A stretch of 64,000 bases of DNA from an uncultured Actinomyces sp. (lineage in GTDB: Bacteria; Actinomycetota; Actinomycetes; Actinomycetales; Actinomycetaceae): contig URAS01000007.1 in assembly GCA_900545825.1 (NCBI GenBank), forward strand, positions 70,910 to 134,909, given 5' to 3'. The translations under genes were made by a program, and so were the position numbers. This document shows positions 23,546 through 32,112 of the stretch, in pieces. The notes under the pieces are model-generated. The model did no database searches and was not told the origin of the DNA. It saw only the letters and a program-made list of their open reading frames with translations. Position 1 is the first letter of the stretch. The number at the start of each line of letters is the position of its first letter.

Positions 23546-24921
23546 GAGAGGACCTTTCCGTCGGGAACTTCGTTGGGCGCGCCGGCGTCTTCCAGGTGGG
23601 CGTCGCCGACGACGCGGACGCCCTCGCCGAACGTCCAGTCGCCCTCGACGACCAGCGAGGTCGCCTGGGTCAGCGAGGGCACGCCCTTGGCGAAGCGCGC
23701 CTCGTAGTCGCCGATGCGCTTGTAGTAGCGCGAGTCGAGTTTGATGTCGGGCGTCGCGTCGGCGACCTTGACCAGCGAGTAGTCGTCGGTGAGGTCGTAG
23801 AGGTCGGAACGCACGAGCGTCAGTTCGGCCGTCGTCTTGACCGGCAGGAAGCGCGAACGCGGCACCGCGAGGGCGGTCGCGTGGTCGAACACCTCGATGG
23901 CGGCGCCCATCGCGGTCTCCATCTGGATGACCGGCGTCGAGTCGGCGTCCTTCGGGTCGACGGTCTTGCGGTTGACGATCAGCGGCATCCCGAGGACGCC
24001 GTCGTTCTCGGTCAGCTTGGTGTAGAGCGTCTCGAGGTTCAGCCACAGGTTGTTCGTGTGGGTGTAGGGGTGGCGCTTGTCGTCGGTGAAGTACTTCATC
24101 TCGTCGTCGCGGATCTGCGCGGTTTCGCGCAGGATCAGGCGGCCGTCGCTCTTGCGGCGAACCAGGTGGCCGCCCTTCAAGTCCGTCACCGTGCGCTTGG
24201 TGACCTCGGCGGCGTAGTCGGCGCCGGTGGCCGCGAACCAGGCCGCGATCTCGGCGGACGGGACCGCGCCGAGGTTGTCGGCGTTCGACGTGAACGCGTA
24301 CTTGTAGCCCGCGTCGAGGAGCTTCTTGAGGATGCCCGTGGCGAGCAGCGACACGTAGATGTCGCCGTGGCCCGGCGGGCACCATTCGAGCCGGGGCTCC
24401 TTTTCCCACGTGACCGGTTCGAGCGTGTCGGCCGTCAGCTTCGGCTCCTGGTTCTGCAGGAAGTCGAGGGGCAGGCCGGGCGTCGTGACCTCGGGGTAAC
24501 GCTGGGCGGCCTTCAACGTGTCGGTGCGTGTGTTGAACGAGTCCATGAACAGCAGCGGCAGCTGGACGTCGTACTTTTTGCGCAGGGCGAGGATCTGGCG
24601 GCAGATGATGTCAAAGAACGACAGGCCGTCACGCACCGGAAGCATCGACTTAGGGGCGTTCATCCCCATCGACGTGCCCAGGCCACCGTTGAGCTTAATG
24701 ACGACGGTCTTTGACAGGGCGTCTTTCGCCTCATCAGCCGAAACGGCAATGTCCTCGTACTTGTCGGGCTGATCGAGGGGCTCGACGTCGGCCTCGAGAA
24801 TGAGCCCACCCTCGCCCTCGGCGAGCCGGTGGTAGTAGTGCTCGAAAACTGTGATGGCCTGCTCCGATACACCCGCTTGGCGCATCTTTTCGCATGCTGC
24901 CTGAAGGCCGTTTTCGGTCAT
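23542..24921 (-). CDS. UTP--hexose-1-phosphate uridylyltransferase (UDPGP family)
   Basis: A 459-residue enzyme of the eukaryote-like UDP-glucose pyrophosphorylase family. The N-terminal catalytic motif is LNGGLGTSMGMNAPKSMLPV (about residues 85-104), and FTSNADNLG is the metal-binding region. The start at 24921 has GGGAGGAACCCC upstream. In bifidobacteria such enzymes convert glucose and galactose 1-phosphates to UDP-sugars in the lacto-N-biose pathway. Here it is the first gene of a two-gene operon just upstream of lnpA, so processing of LnpA's galactose 1-phosphate is plausible. A dedicated N-acetylhexosamine kinase is not in the window. Confidence 0.85.
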   Translation of the reverse strand: MTENGLQAACEKMRQAGVSEQAITVFEHYYHRLAEGEGGLILEADVEPLDQPDKYEDIAVSADEAKDALSKTVVIKLNGGLGTSMGMNAPKSMLPVRDGLSFFDIICRQILALRKKYDVQLPLLFMDSFNTRTDTLKAAQRYPEVTTPGLPLDFLQNQEPKLTADTLEPVTWEKEPRLEWCPPGHGDIYVSLLATGILKKLLDAGYKYAFTSNADNLGAVPSAEIAAWFAATGADYAAEVTKRTVTDLKGGHLVRRKSDGRLILRETAQIRDDEMKYFTDDKRHPYTHTNNLWLNLETLYTKLTENDGVLGMPLIVNRKTVDPKDADSTPVIQMETAMGAAIEVFDHATALAVPRSRFLPVKTTAELTLVRSDLYDLTDDYSLVKVADATPDIKLDSRYYKRIGDYEARFAKGVPSLTQATSLVVEGDWTFGEGVRVVGDAHLEDAGAPNEVPDGKVLS

Positions 24922-25031
24922 GGGGTTCCTCCCTTGTTGGTTCGACAATCCCCGCACTTAGGATACCGGGTCAACCTCTCCGAACCGGGCGGCTCGGAAT
25001 GGCAAATCCCTCCGGCTGGAGTATCCGGAAA

Positions 25032-25110
25032 GTGAACGTGACCAAAAAGGTCACGTTCACCGATCTGACCCCATGAACGGGATGAAATCGGACGAAAGGA
25101 TCACGCTCAC
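25032..25110. repeat. Family A intergenic repeat, copy A2
   Basis: A perfect palindrome, GTGAACGTGACC-AAAAA-GGTCACGTTCAC (25032-25060), is followed after 29 nt by GGACGAAAGGATCACGCTCAC (25090-25110). It sits between two minus-strand genes, upstream of the UDPGP gene and downstream of fba. Its layout matches copies A1 and A3 base for base in spacing. Confidence 0.88.
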
Positions 25111-25126
25111 GCCCAAGGACGCGGAA

Positions 25127-25156
25127 GGGGCACGCACCCTTTTCGGGTGCGTGCCC
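25127..25156 (-). terminator. Terminator of fba
   Basis: A perfect 13-bp stem (GGGGCACGCACCC / GGGTGCGTGCCCC) with a short TTTTC loop lies 57 nt beyond the fba stop. There is no clear T tail on the minus strand, but stem strength and position support a terminator role. Confidence 0.7.
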
Positions 25157-25212
25157 CCTCTGTCAGCACATGCGGCTAAGCCGCCGGCCGCGCAAACGCA
25201 AGCAGCGAGATG

Positions 25213-26241
25213 CTACTTGAGCAGCGACGTGCCGACCGAGCCGAGGCGCTCGCAGGCCTCGACAACGCGGGCGGCCATGCCGGCCTCGCCAGCCTTGCCC
25301 CACGAACGCGGGTCGTACATCTTCTTGTTGCCGACCTCGCCGTCGATCTTGAGCATGCCGTCGTAGTTCTTGAACATGTGATCGACGATCGGACGCGAGA
25401 ACGCGTACTGCGTGTCGGTGTCGACGTTCATCTTGATGACGCCGTTCTTGACCGCCGTGGCGATCTCTTCGGCCGTCGAACCCGAGCCACCGTGCATGAC
25501 CAGGTCGAACGGGCGGTTGCCGGCGTTGTACTTCTTGCCAACGGCTTCCTGGATCTCGCCCAGGATCTCCGGACGCAGCTTGACGAAGCCCGGCTTGTAG
25601 GCGCCGTGGACGTTACCGAAGGTCAGAGCCGTCGTGTAGCGGCCCTTCTCGCCCAGGCCCAGGGCCTCGACCGTCTTCATGCCGTCTTCGGGCGTCGTGT
25701 AGAGCTTGTCGTTGATCTCGCCCTTGATGCCGTCCTCTTCGCCGCCGACGACGCCGATCTCGACCTCGAGGATCGTGTGCGACTTCTGCGACAGCTCGAT
25801 CAGCTCCTGCGCGATCTTCAGGTTCTCGTCCAGCGGAACGGCCGAGCCGTCCCACATGTGCGAGCCGAAGAAGGGCTCACGGCCAGCCTTGACCTCTTCG
25901 GCCTCGAGCTCCATGAGGGGGCGGATCCAGCTGTCGATGTTCTGCTTGGCGCAGTGATCGGTGTGGAGGGCGATGTTGACGTTGTAGTTCTTGGCGACCT
26001 CGCGGACGTACGCCGCCAGGGCGAGCGAACCGGCAACGCGGTCCTTGATCGTCGAACCCGACAGGTACTCGGCACCACCGACCGAAACCTGGACGATGCC
26101 GTCCGACTGGGCTTCAGCGAAACCGCGGATCGCAGCCGTGGCCGTCTGCGACGACGTCACGTTGATGGCGGGGTAGGCGAAGACCTCTTTCTTCGCGCGA
26201 TCCAGCATCTCGTTGTAAACCTCTTGGGATGCAACAGGCAC
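25213..26241 (-). CDS. fba: Class II fructose-bisphosphate aldolase
   Basis: A 342-residue metal-dependent aldolase. The zinc ligands are visible in HTDHCAK (about residue 93), EVEIGVVGGEED, FGNVHGAY and MHGGSGS; NVDTDTQYAF is the sodium/substrate loop. It cleaves fructose 1,6-bisphosphate in glycolysis and reverses this in gluconeogenesis. The length matches the actinobacterial class IIA type. GTG 26241 is preceded by GGAGGCTACT. It appears monocistronic, with its promoter in 26242-26375. Confidence 0.95.
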   Translation of the reverse strand: MPVASQEVYNEMLDRAKKEVFAYPAINVTSSQTATAAIRGFAEAQSDGIVQVSVGGAEYLSGSTIKDRVAGSLALAAYVREVAKNYNVNIALHTDHCAKQNIDSWIRPLMELEAEEVKAGREPFFGSHMWDGSAVPLDENLKIAQELIELSQKSHTILEVEIGVVGGEEDGIKGEINDKLYTTPEDGMKTVEALGLGEKGRYTTALTFGNVHGAYKPGFVKLRPEILGEIQEAVGKKYNAGNRPFDLVMHGGSGSTAEEIATAVKNGVIKMNVDTDTQYAFSRPIVDHMFKNYDGMLKIDGEVGNKKMYDPRSWGKAGEAGMAARVVEACERLGSVGTSLLK

Positions 26242-26375
26242 AGTAGCCTCCTTGAAAATCGTATGTCGACGTAGCTATGCAGTTGTGCTCTGACCCACTC
26301 ATTCTTTCACGCACGAATGTTTCACGCGAGGACATGAGTCCCGACAAAATTCTCACATTCGCGGCATGTGGGCCA

Positions 26376-26996
26376 TCACGCCCCAATCGGCGGTCGAGCG
26401 TGAGAAAGGACCCATTGATACATGGCGACCGCCGCGGCCGCGCCGACATTAATCGAGCGGGTCGACCCGTATTGGGTGATGTGGTGCGTCGCCACGGCGA
26501 AAGACCGCAGCTCGTCGCTGATTCCCGAATTCTCCGAGCCAAACACCAGACAGCACTGCTCGGGCAGCTGGGCGGTCTCGAGCGGCGTCGAGGACTCGAC
26601 GTTATCGATCGCGACGATCGCCAACCCCGCCTCCAAAGCCCAGTGGGCAAAGTCCGCGGCCTCGGCGAAATGATCGACGTGCTGGTAGCGGTCGGTCACC
26701 ATCGCACCGCGGCGATTCCACCGCCGCCGCCCGACGATGTGGACGGCCGCCGCGCCGAACGCGTTGGCCGACCTGACGATCGAGCCGATGTTGAAGTCGT
26801 GGTCGAGGTTCTCGACGGCCACATGGAACGGGTGACGCTGCTGGTCGAGGAAGTCCCGCACGGCGTCGCGCTTCCAATAGCGGAAACGGTCCTCGACGTT
26901 GCGATGGTCGCCCTCGGCCAGGAGGACGGGGTCAAAGTGGTCGCCCTCGGGCCAGTGGGCCGGCCCGCCGGGCCAGGGGCCGACGCCCCCGCTCAC
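26376..26996 (-). CDS. TrmH/SpoU-family RNA 2'-O-methyltransferase
   Basis: A 206-residue SPOUT methyltransferase. The three family motifs are present: NLDHDFNIGSIVRSANAFG (motif 1), LVFGSENSGIS (motif 2) and SINVGAAAAVAMY (motif 3). It should methylate a ribose 2'-OH on tRNA or rRNA using S-adenosylmethionine; the target is not predictable. An N-terminal stretch of about 60 residues precedes the knot domain. The GTG start overlaps the HAD phosphatase stop (GTGA). Confidence 0.88.
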   Translation of the reverse strand: MSGGVGPWPGGPAHWPEGDHFDPVLLAEGDHRNVEDRFRYWKRDAVRDFLDQQRHPFHVAVENLDHDFNIGSIVRSANAFGAAAVHIVGRRRWNRRGAMVTDRYQHVDHFAEAADFAHWALEAGLAIVAIDNVESSTPLETAQLPEQCCLVFGSENSGISDELRSFAVATHHITQYGSTRSINVGAAAAVAMYQWVLSHARPPIGA

Positions 26997-27826
26997 TCGA
27001 CGATGCCCGTCGACACCGCGCCGACGAGGTCGCCGATGCCGTCGTGCACCCGGTAGGGCCTAAACGGGTAGGTGTTGACGTCCTCGCGCTTCGTCGAGCC
27101 CGACAGGACGAGGTGCGTGCGCAGGCCCGCCTCGACGCCCGCCTTGACGTCGGTATCCATGCGGTCGCCGACCATCACCGTTTTTTCCGAGTGCGCGCCG
27201 ATCCGGTTGAGGGCGGCGCGAATCATCACGGGGTTGGGCTTGCCGACGAAGTACGGGGTGCGGCCGGTGGCCGCCGTGATCATCGCCGCGACCGCGCCGG
27301 TGGCCGGCAGGGTGCCGTCGGCCGACGGGCCCGTGACGTCGGGGTTCGTCGCGATGAACTTGGCGCCGCCCTCGATGAGGCGGATCGCCCGGGTGATCGT
27401 CACGAAATCATAGGACCGCGTCTCGCCGAGGACGACGTATTCCGGGTCGACGGTCGTCATCGTGAAGCCCGCGGTGTAGAGGGCGGTCGTCAGGCCGGCC
27501 TCGCCGACGACGGCGACGGACGTGCCCGGCGACTGCTGGTGAAGGAACGCGGCCGTGGCCAGCGCCGACGTCCAGATCCGCTCCTCGGGGACGTGCAGGC
27601 CGGAGCGGGCCAGCCGCGCCGACAGGTCACGCGGGGTAAAGATCGAGTTGTTCGTCAGCACCAGGTACGGGATCTCGTGCTCTTGCAACGCCGTGAGGAA
27701 CTCGTTGGCCCCCGGCAACGCCTCCTCTTCCTGGACGAGGACGCCGTCCATATCGGTCAGCCAGGCCTCGACCGGAGGCAGCTCGGAGAGCGGCTGCTCG
27801 ACAAGAATCTCGTGCATAGCGTTCAT
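26993..27826 (-). CDS. HAD-family phosphatase, NagD type
   Basis: A 277-residue HAD hydrolase of the NagD/class IIA type. Motif I is DMDGVL with the nucleophile Asp, motif II is VLTNNS, and motif III/IV is MVGDRMDTDVKAG. FVGKPNP includes the conserved lysine. The substrate may be a sugar or nucleotide phosphate. ATG 27826 is chosen with AAGGTGAG upstream; GTG 27835 and ATG 27817 are alternatives. Downstream it overlaps the TrmH-type gene. A NagD-type enzyme near an amino-sugar locus is suggestive, but the families are often unlinked. Confidence 0.85.
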   Translation of the reverse strand: MNAMHEILVEQPLSELPPVEAWLTDMDGVLVQEEEALPGANEFLTALQEHEIPYLVLTNNSIFTPRDLSARLARSGLHVPEERIWTSALATAAFLHQQSPGTSVAVVGEAGLTTALYTAGFTMTTVDPEYVVLGETRSYDFVTITRAIRLIEGGAKFIATNPDVTGPSADGTLPATGAVAAMITAATGRTPYFVGKPNPVMIRAALNRIGAHSEKTVMVGDRMDTDVKAGVEAGLRTHLVLSGSTKREDVNTYPFRPYRVHDGIGDLVGAVSTGIVE

Positions 27827-27847
27827 AGGTCTCACCTTATCGAGTTG

Positions 27848-28621
27848 CTAGATCTTCATCCGATTCCGGTGAATCCCGGACGAAATCCTGCGGACGATGC
27901 TGCGCGGGGACTTCGCGACGATGACGTCGATGATCTTGTACGGCAGCGACGGGACGCACACCGTGGGGCCGCCTCGCAGCGCCTGCAGGGCGTCGGCAAC
28001 CACGCGCTCCGGTTCCAGCATGAAGATCGTCGGAACCTCGTCGGCCTCGATGCCCTCGGTGTTCCAGAACTCCGTGCGGGTCGTGCCGGGGCGCAGGCTC
28101 ACGACACGCACCCCCGTGCCGCGCAGGTCCTCGGCCAGCGACTGGGTGAACTGGTTCACCCAGGTCTTGTGGGCGGCGTAGGTGCCCATCGTCGTGTCGG
28201 CCGCGATCGACGAGACGTTGCAGATCGCGCCGTGTCCGCGCTGCCGCATCGTGTTACCGGCGGCGTGTGAGAGGACGAGGACGGCCCGTACCATCACCGC
28301 GAGCGCCTGTTCCTCGCGGGCAAGGTCGTCCTCGAGGAAGTTCTGGCCCAGCCCGAACCCGGCGTTGTTGACGAGGAGGTCGACCGGGCTGGTGGCCGAG
28401 CGCACGCGCTGGGCGACCCGTTCCAGCTGGTCGCGGTCGGCGAGGTCGGCCGGGAGGACCTCGACCTCGACGCCGTGCGCGGATTCGAGGTCGCGGGCCA
28501 GCGCCTCAAGCCGGTCGGCGCGGCGGGCGACGAGGACGAGATTATGGCCGCGCTCGGCCAGCTGAATCGCGAACTGTTCACCCAGACCTGACGACGCGCC
28601 GGTGATGAGGGCGCGCCCCAT
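27848..28621 (-). CDS. Short-chain dehydrogenase/reductase
   Basis: A 257-residue SDR oxidoreductase. The NAD(P)-binding motif GASSGLGE is at residues 8-15, NNAG stabilises the fold, Ser is in NVSSIAA, and the catalytic YxxxK is YAAHK. Basic residues after beta-2 (VARRADR) favour NADP(H). The C-terminal tail (IVRRISSGIHRNRMKI) is basic and may be membrane-associated, as in DltE/YqjQ-type SDRs. The substrate is unknown. It starts one base after the pyrE stop. Confidence 0.85.
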   Translation of the reverse strand: MGRALITGASSGLGEQFAIQLAERGHNLVLVARRADRLEALARDLESAHGVEVEVLPADLADRDQLERVAQRVRSATSPVDLLVNNAGFGLGQNFLEDDLAREEQALAVMVRAVLVLSHAAGNTMRQRGHGAICNVSSIAADTTMGTYAAHKTWVNQFTQSLAEDLRGTGVRVVSLRPGTTRTEFWNTEGIEADEVPTIFMLEPERVVADALQALRGGPTVCVPSLPYKIIDVIVAKSPRSIVRRISSGIHRNRMKI

Positions 28622-28622
28622 G

Positions 28623-29195
28623 TTAGTGGTCCAATCCCAGGTCGGCGAGGCCCAGCGCCGCGAGGTAGGGGTAGCCGGCAGCCTCGATCTTTTCCTTCGC
28701 GCCCGTGTCGCGGTCGACGACGACGGCGACGGCGAGGATCTTGGCGCCCGCCTCTTCCAGCGCCTGCGCGGCCTGCAGCGGCGACCCGCCCGTGGTCGAC
28801 GTATCCTCGAGGACGACGACGCGCTTGCCGGCGACGTCGGGGCCCTCGATCTGGCGCTTCATCCCGTGGTCCTTCGCGGCCTTGCGGACGACGAACGCGT
28901 CGACGTCGAGCCCGCGCGAGGCGGCGGCGTGCATGATCGCCGTGGCCACCGGGTCGGCCCCCATGGTGAGGCCACCGACCGCATCGATGTCGTCCGGGCC
29001 AAACCCGGCCTCTTCCAGCATGTCGAGCATGACGTGGCCGATCAGCGGGGCGGCCTCGTGCTGCAGCGTGGCGCGGCGCATGTCGACGTAGAAGTCGGAT
29101 TCGAGGCCGGACGCGAGGGTCACCTTGCCCTTGACGACGGCGAGTTCAGTGACGAGCTGGGCCAGGCGGGCCTTCTGGGAATCGTTGGTCTGCAT
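28623..29195 (-). CDS. pyrE: Orotate phosphoribosyltransferase
   Basis: A 190-residue enzyme of pyrimidine synthesis that joins orotate and PRPP to give orotidine 5'-phosphate. The PRPP-binding signature VVVLEDTSTTGGS is at about residues 120-132. The orotate loop region (TLASGLESDFYVDMRRATL) lies near the N-terminus. The ATG at 29195 is chosen because it matches the usual family start; AGGGGGT is close upstream, so the ribosome site is weak. It is first in a run with the SDR and HAD genes. The divergent exonuclease III gene begins 46 nt away. Confidence 0.9.
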   Translation of the reverse strand: MQTNDSQKARLAQLVTELAVVKGKVTLASGLESDFYVDMRRATLQHEAAPLIGHVMLDMLEEAGFGPDDIDAVGGLTMGADPVATAIMHAAASRGLDVDAFVVRKAAKDHGMKRQIEGPDVAGKRVVVLEDTSTTGGSPLQAAQALEEAGAKILAVAVVVDRDTGAKEKIEAAGYPYLAALGLADLGLDH

Positions 29196-29241
29196 ACCCC
29201 CTAGCGTAGCGTCCACACCCCACACCGGATAGCCTGAGCCC

Positions 29242-30018
29242 ATGCGCCTCGCCACGTGGAATGTCAACTCTGCCCGCACCCGAATCGACCGGATCGTGGG
29301 GGTTCTCGACCGCCACGACCTCGACGTCTTGGCGATCCAGGAGATCAAGTGCCGCGACGACCAGTTCCCCGCCGAACCCCTCGAGAAGGCCGGCTATGAG
29401 GTGGCGACCTGGGGAATCAACCAGTGGAATGGGGTCGCCATCATCTCGCGGGTGGGGATCGAGGACGTCTCGCGCGGCTTCCCCGGCCAGCCGCGGTTCA
29501 AGGACGTCCTCGAGCCGCGCGCCCTGGGCGCGACCTGCGGCGGCGTGCGCGTGTGGAGCCTTTACGTCCCCCACGGCCGCGGCCTCGATAACCCCCACAT
29601 GGCGTACAAGCTCGAGTGGCTGCGCGTCCTTCGCGACGACTGCGCCGGCTGGCTAGCCGACGACCCCGACCTGCCGCTCGCCCTGGTCGGCGACTTCAAC
29701 GTCGCCCCGCTGGACACCGACGTGTGGGACATCGCTGAGTTTGAGGGCGCCACCCACGTGTCGGCGCCCGAACGCGCGGCGTTCGCCGCCTTCGAGGACG
29801 CCGGCCTGAGGGAGGTCACGCGGAACCTCGCCGAGGGCTACACGTATTGGGACTACCAAAAGCTGCGGTTCCCCAGGAACCAGGGGATGCGGATCGACTT
29901 CGCCTACGCCTCGCCCGCGCTGGCCCGGCGCGTCGACGCCGTGACGATCGACCGCGACGAACGCAAGGGCAAGGGCGCGTCGGATCACGTGCCCGTCATC
30001 TGCGACATCCGCGACTAG
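29242..30018 (+). CDS. xth: Exodeoxyribonuclease III (AP endonuclease)
   Basis: A 258-residue EEP-fold nuclease. Catalytic motifs are NVNSART (Asn7), QEIK (metal-binding Glu), GDFNVAP and SDHVPV (catalytic Asp-His). It cuts at abasic sites and removes 3' blocking groups during base-excision repair. The gene looks leaderless: TAGCCT ends 6 nt before the ATG and there is no ribosome site. It ends 12 nt from the convergent serine hydrolase gene. Confidence 0.92.
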   Translation: MRLATWNVNSARTRIDRIVGVLDRHDLDVLAIQEIKCRDDQFPAEPLEKAGYEVATWGINQWNGVAIISRVGIEDVSRGFPGQPRFKDVLEPRALGATCGGVRVWSLYVPHGRGLDNPHMAYKLEWLRVLRDDCAGWLADDPDLPLALVGDFNVAPLDTDVWDIAEFEGATHVSAPERAAFAAFEDAGLREVTRNLAEGYTYWDYQKLRFPRNQGMRIDFAYASPALARRVDAVTIDRDERKGKGASDHVPVICDIRD

Positions 30019-30030
30019 CAGGCCAAACAG

Positions 30031-30849
30031 TCAGCCGATAAACATCCGCTGAATCTCGGCGTTGAGGTCGGGCCACAGGCGCTGATGCGCCAGCCCAAAC
30101 CGCCTCGACGACAAGAAACACGCCCCCACCTGGGCCTCGGCGTCGACCCAGAGGAACGACCCGGACTGGCCGAAGTGACCGTACACTCCCGGCGCGGCGT
30201 CCGGCGCCGTCCAGTGGGGATGCTTGTGCGCACGAATCTCGGGCCCCAGGCCCCACTGGTCGTCGTCGAAACTGCCGTAGCCCGGGACGATGCCCGGCAG
30301 GCCCGGCCACGCCGGCCGGGTGGCGAGGCGCCACAGCGCGGGGTCGATGAGGCGCGGCTCAAGCATCTCTGACGCGAGGGTGGCGAGCGCCAGCAGCCTC
30401 GAACTCATCCCCCACGCCGGCGACCCCTCGAAGTGGGCGTCGGGCCCCAGCTGCTCCATGTAGCCGGCGACCAGCTGGGAAAACTGCTGGCCGCGGACCT
30501 GTTCGACCAGCTGTCCCAGCAGTTCGTAGCCGGCGTTCGAGTAGATCCGCCGCGTCCCCGGGGCGGCCTGGACGTCGCCCTCGGGGCCCAGGCCAGAGGC
30601 GTGGGCCAGCACCATTTCGACGGTGGAGCCCTGGGGCCCCAGCGGGTCGTCGAGGTCGATGAGGCCGTCCTCCACCGCCCGCAACACGATGCGCGAGGTG
30701 ACGAGCTTGGTCACGCTCATCCACGGATACACCGTCGCCAGGTCTCCCCCGGCCCACGTGAGCTGCGGCGTGACAACGGCAAGGGCGACCGGAAAGGGGC
30801 ACCCCTGAATACGCCGGGCGAGGGCGTCGGGCAACGCGGTGGCGTGCAT
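30031..30849 (-). CDS. Beta-lactamase-family serine hydrolase (class C-like)
   Basis: A 272-residue serine hydrolase of the beta-lactamase/penicillin-binding-protein-like superfamily. The SxxK nucleophile motif is SVTK (about residues 45-48), the second motif is YSN (YSNAGYELL), and the third is HFGQSG near residue 225. No signal peptide is seen, so it is probably cytoplasmic and acts as an esterase or peptidase, not a resistance enzyme. It follows the TetR regulator by 12 nt on the same strand, suggesting co-expression. Confidence 0.8.
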   Translation of the reverse strand: MHATALPDALARRIQGCPFPVALAVVTPQLTWAGGDLATVYPWMSVTKLVTSRIVLRAVEDGLIDLDDPLGPQGSTVEMVLAHASGLGPEGDVQAAPGTRRIYSNAGYELLGQLVEQVRGQQFSQLVAGYMEQLGPDAHFEGSPAWGMSSRLLALATLASEMLEPRLIDPALWRLATRPAWPGLPGIVPGYGSFDDDQWGLGPEIRAHKHPHWTAPDAAPGVYGHFGQSGSFLWVDAEAQVGACFLSSRRFGLAHQRLWPDLNAEIQRMFIG

Positions 30850-30861
30850 GGAAAAGGTCGG

Positions 30862-31884
30862 CTACTTCTTGTCCTTGCCGAACGGCTGGGCCTGCATGGC
30901 GCCCGCCGCCATGACCGCGGTGAGCGCGGCCACCGCCTCGGCCGGGACAACCCCCAGGTCGGACAGGACCGTGTATTCCTCGGGCTTGAGGACGCCGTTG
31001 ACGACCATGCGGCCGAGGAATTCGATCGAGAATGCCTTGTGCTCCTGGGCGTAGGCCAGGTCCTCGGACGTGAGGATGCCCGACGCGACCACCTTGTCGA
31101 TGATCGGCTGCGGGACGTCCTTGAGTCCGTAGCGCTCGAGCGACGTCACATCGAGCTGCAGCAGACCCCGCTCCAACATGTCGGACAGGGTGAGGCCCGT
31201 CGTCTTCTGGACGATGGCGATGGCCTCGGGCGAGGCGAACGGCGAGGCGAGGACGGCCTCGAGGACCCCCTCTTTCTTGAAGTTGAGCGTCGAGAGAATG
31301 GACTGGGTGAGAATGGCGTTGACCGGAATGTCGTCGGGCGTATAGAGCCACTGAATCTGCAGGCCATACCACTGGCCGAGGATCTGACACGCCAGTTCGC
31401 GCGGCGTCGACACGCTGTCAAGCATGCCCTCTTTATCCAGTTCCTCGAACGCCGCGGTCAACACGTCCTGCAGCCCCTTGAACCGTTCAAGAAAGTGATC
31501 GTGGGCAGGGTGAACATCGGCGGAGGCTTCGACGGCAAGCATGCACTCCATTTCCACAATGGTGTGCGAGCTGCCCAGATGGGTTCCCAGCTCGATAAAT
31601 GCCTGGAAAGCCTCGAATGGGCTGGCGTCGGCGAGTGAGGAAACGAGGAAATTCGACTGCTCCTCGTAACGTTCAATGACCGCCATCAAGAGGACGTCTT
31701 TGGAGGGGAAGTGGTAAATGACACCCGGGTGAGAAATGCCTACTCGGCGAGCGACATCGCGCATCGAGAGGCCGTGGTACCCGACCTCGGCAATCATGTC
31801 GACCGTCGCGTCAAGGATGGCCTCGCGTCTGGCAACGCCACCCGCGTAGGGGCCGCGCTCACCCGTTCGCTTCGACTCTGGCAT
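30862..31884 (-). CDS. TetR-family regulator with a long C-terminal extension
   Basis: A 340-residue protein. The N-terminal TetR DNA-binding domain spans about residues 15-75 (AILDATVDMIAEVGYHGLSM, RRVGISHPGVIYHFPSK). The TetR ligand domain reaches about residue 205. Another 130 residues then follow, with no family I recognise; they are predicted helical (LTLSDMLERGLLQLDVTSLE and so on). Typical TetR proteins have about 200 residues. ATG 31884 is chosen with a purine-rich site upstream. The likely target includes the serine hydrolase gene downstream; this is inference. Confidence 0.85.
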   Translation of the reverse strand: MPESKRTGERGPYAGGVARREAILDATVDMIAEVGYHGLSMRDVARRVGISHPGVIYHFPSKDVLLMAVIERYEEQSNFLVSSLADASPFEAFQAFIELGTHLGSSHTIVEMECMLAVEASADVHPAHDHFLERFKGLQDVLTAAFEELDKEGMLDSVSTPRELACQILGQWYGLQIQWLYTPDDIPVNAILTQSILSTLNFKKEGVLEAVLASPFASPEAIAIVQKTTGLTLSDMLERGLLQLDVTSLERYGLKDVPQPIIDKVVASGILTSEDLAYAQEHKAFSIEFLGRMVVNGVLKPEEYTVLSDLGVVPAEAVAALTAVMAAGAMQAQPFGKDKK

Positions 31885-31987
31885 ACCTGTCTCCCGCTCG
31901 TTCACAATCCGTTCAGCAACGTATTGGTGTTCCCATCGTATAGCTAAGTACCGGGCATTTGCCAACATTTAACGCCGGTTCAATGAG

Positions 31988-32027
31988 CTTGACCCGCGGG
32001 GCACCACTACGGCACCCCGCGGGTCAA
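31988..32027 (-). terminator. Strong stem-loop after clpB
   Basis: CTTGACCCGCGGGG pairs perfectly with CCCCGCGGGTCAAG (14 bp), with a 12-nt loop. It lies 86 nt beyond the clpB stop and ahead of the TetR promoter region. No T tail is visible on either strand. Confidence 0.65.
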
Positions 32028-32112
32028 GTACCAGTCCACCCCAACATTACCAGCCGGTCGGGAACTTACCGTGTGAGAACAGGCTCACGTGGGCTAGACC
32101 AGAAATGTCGGA

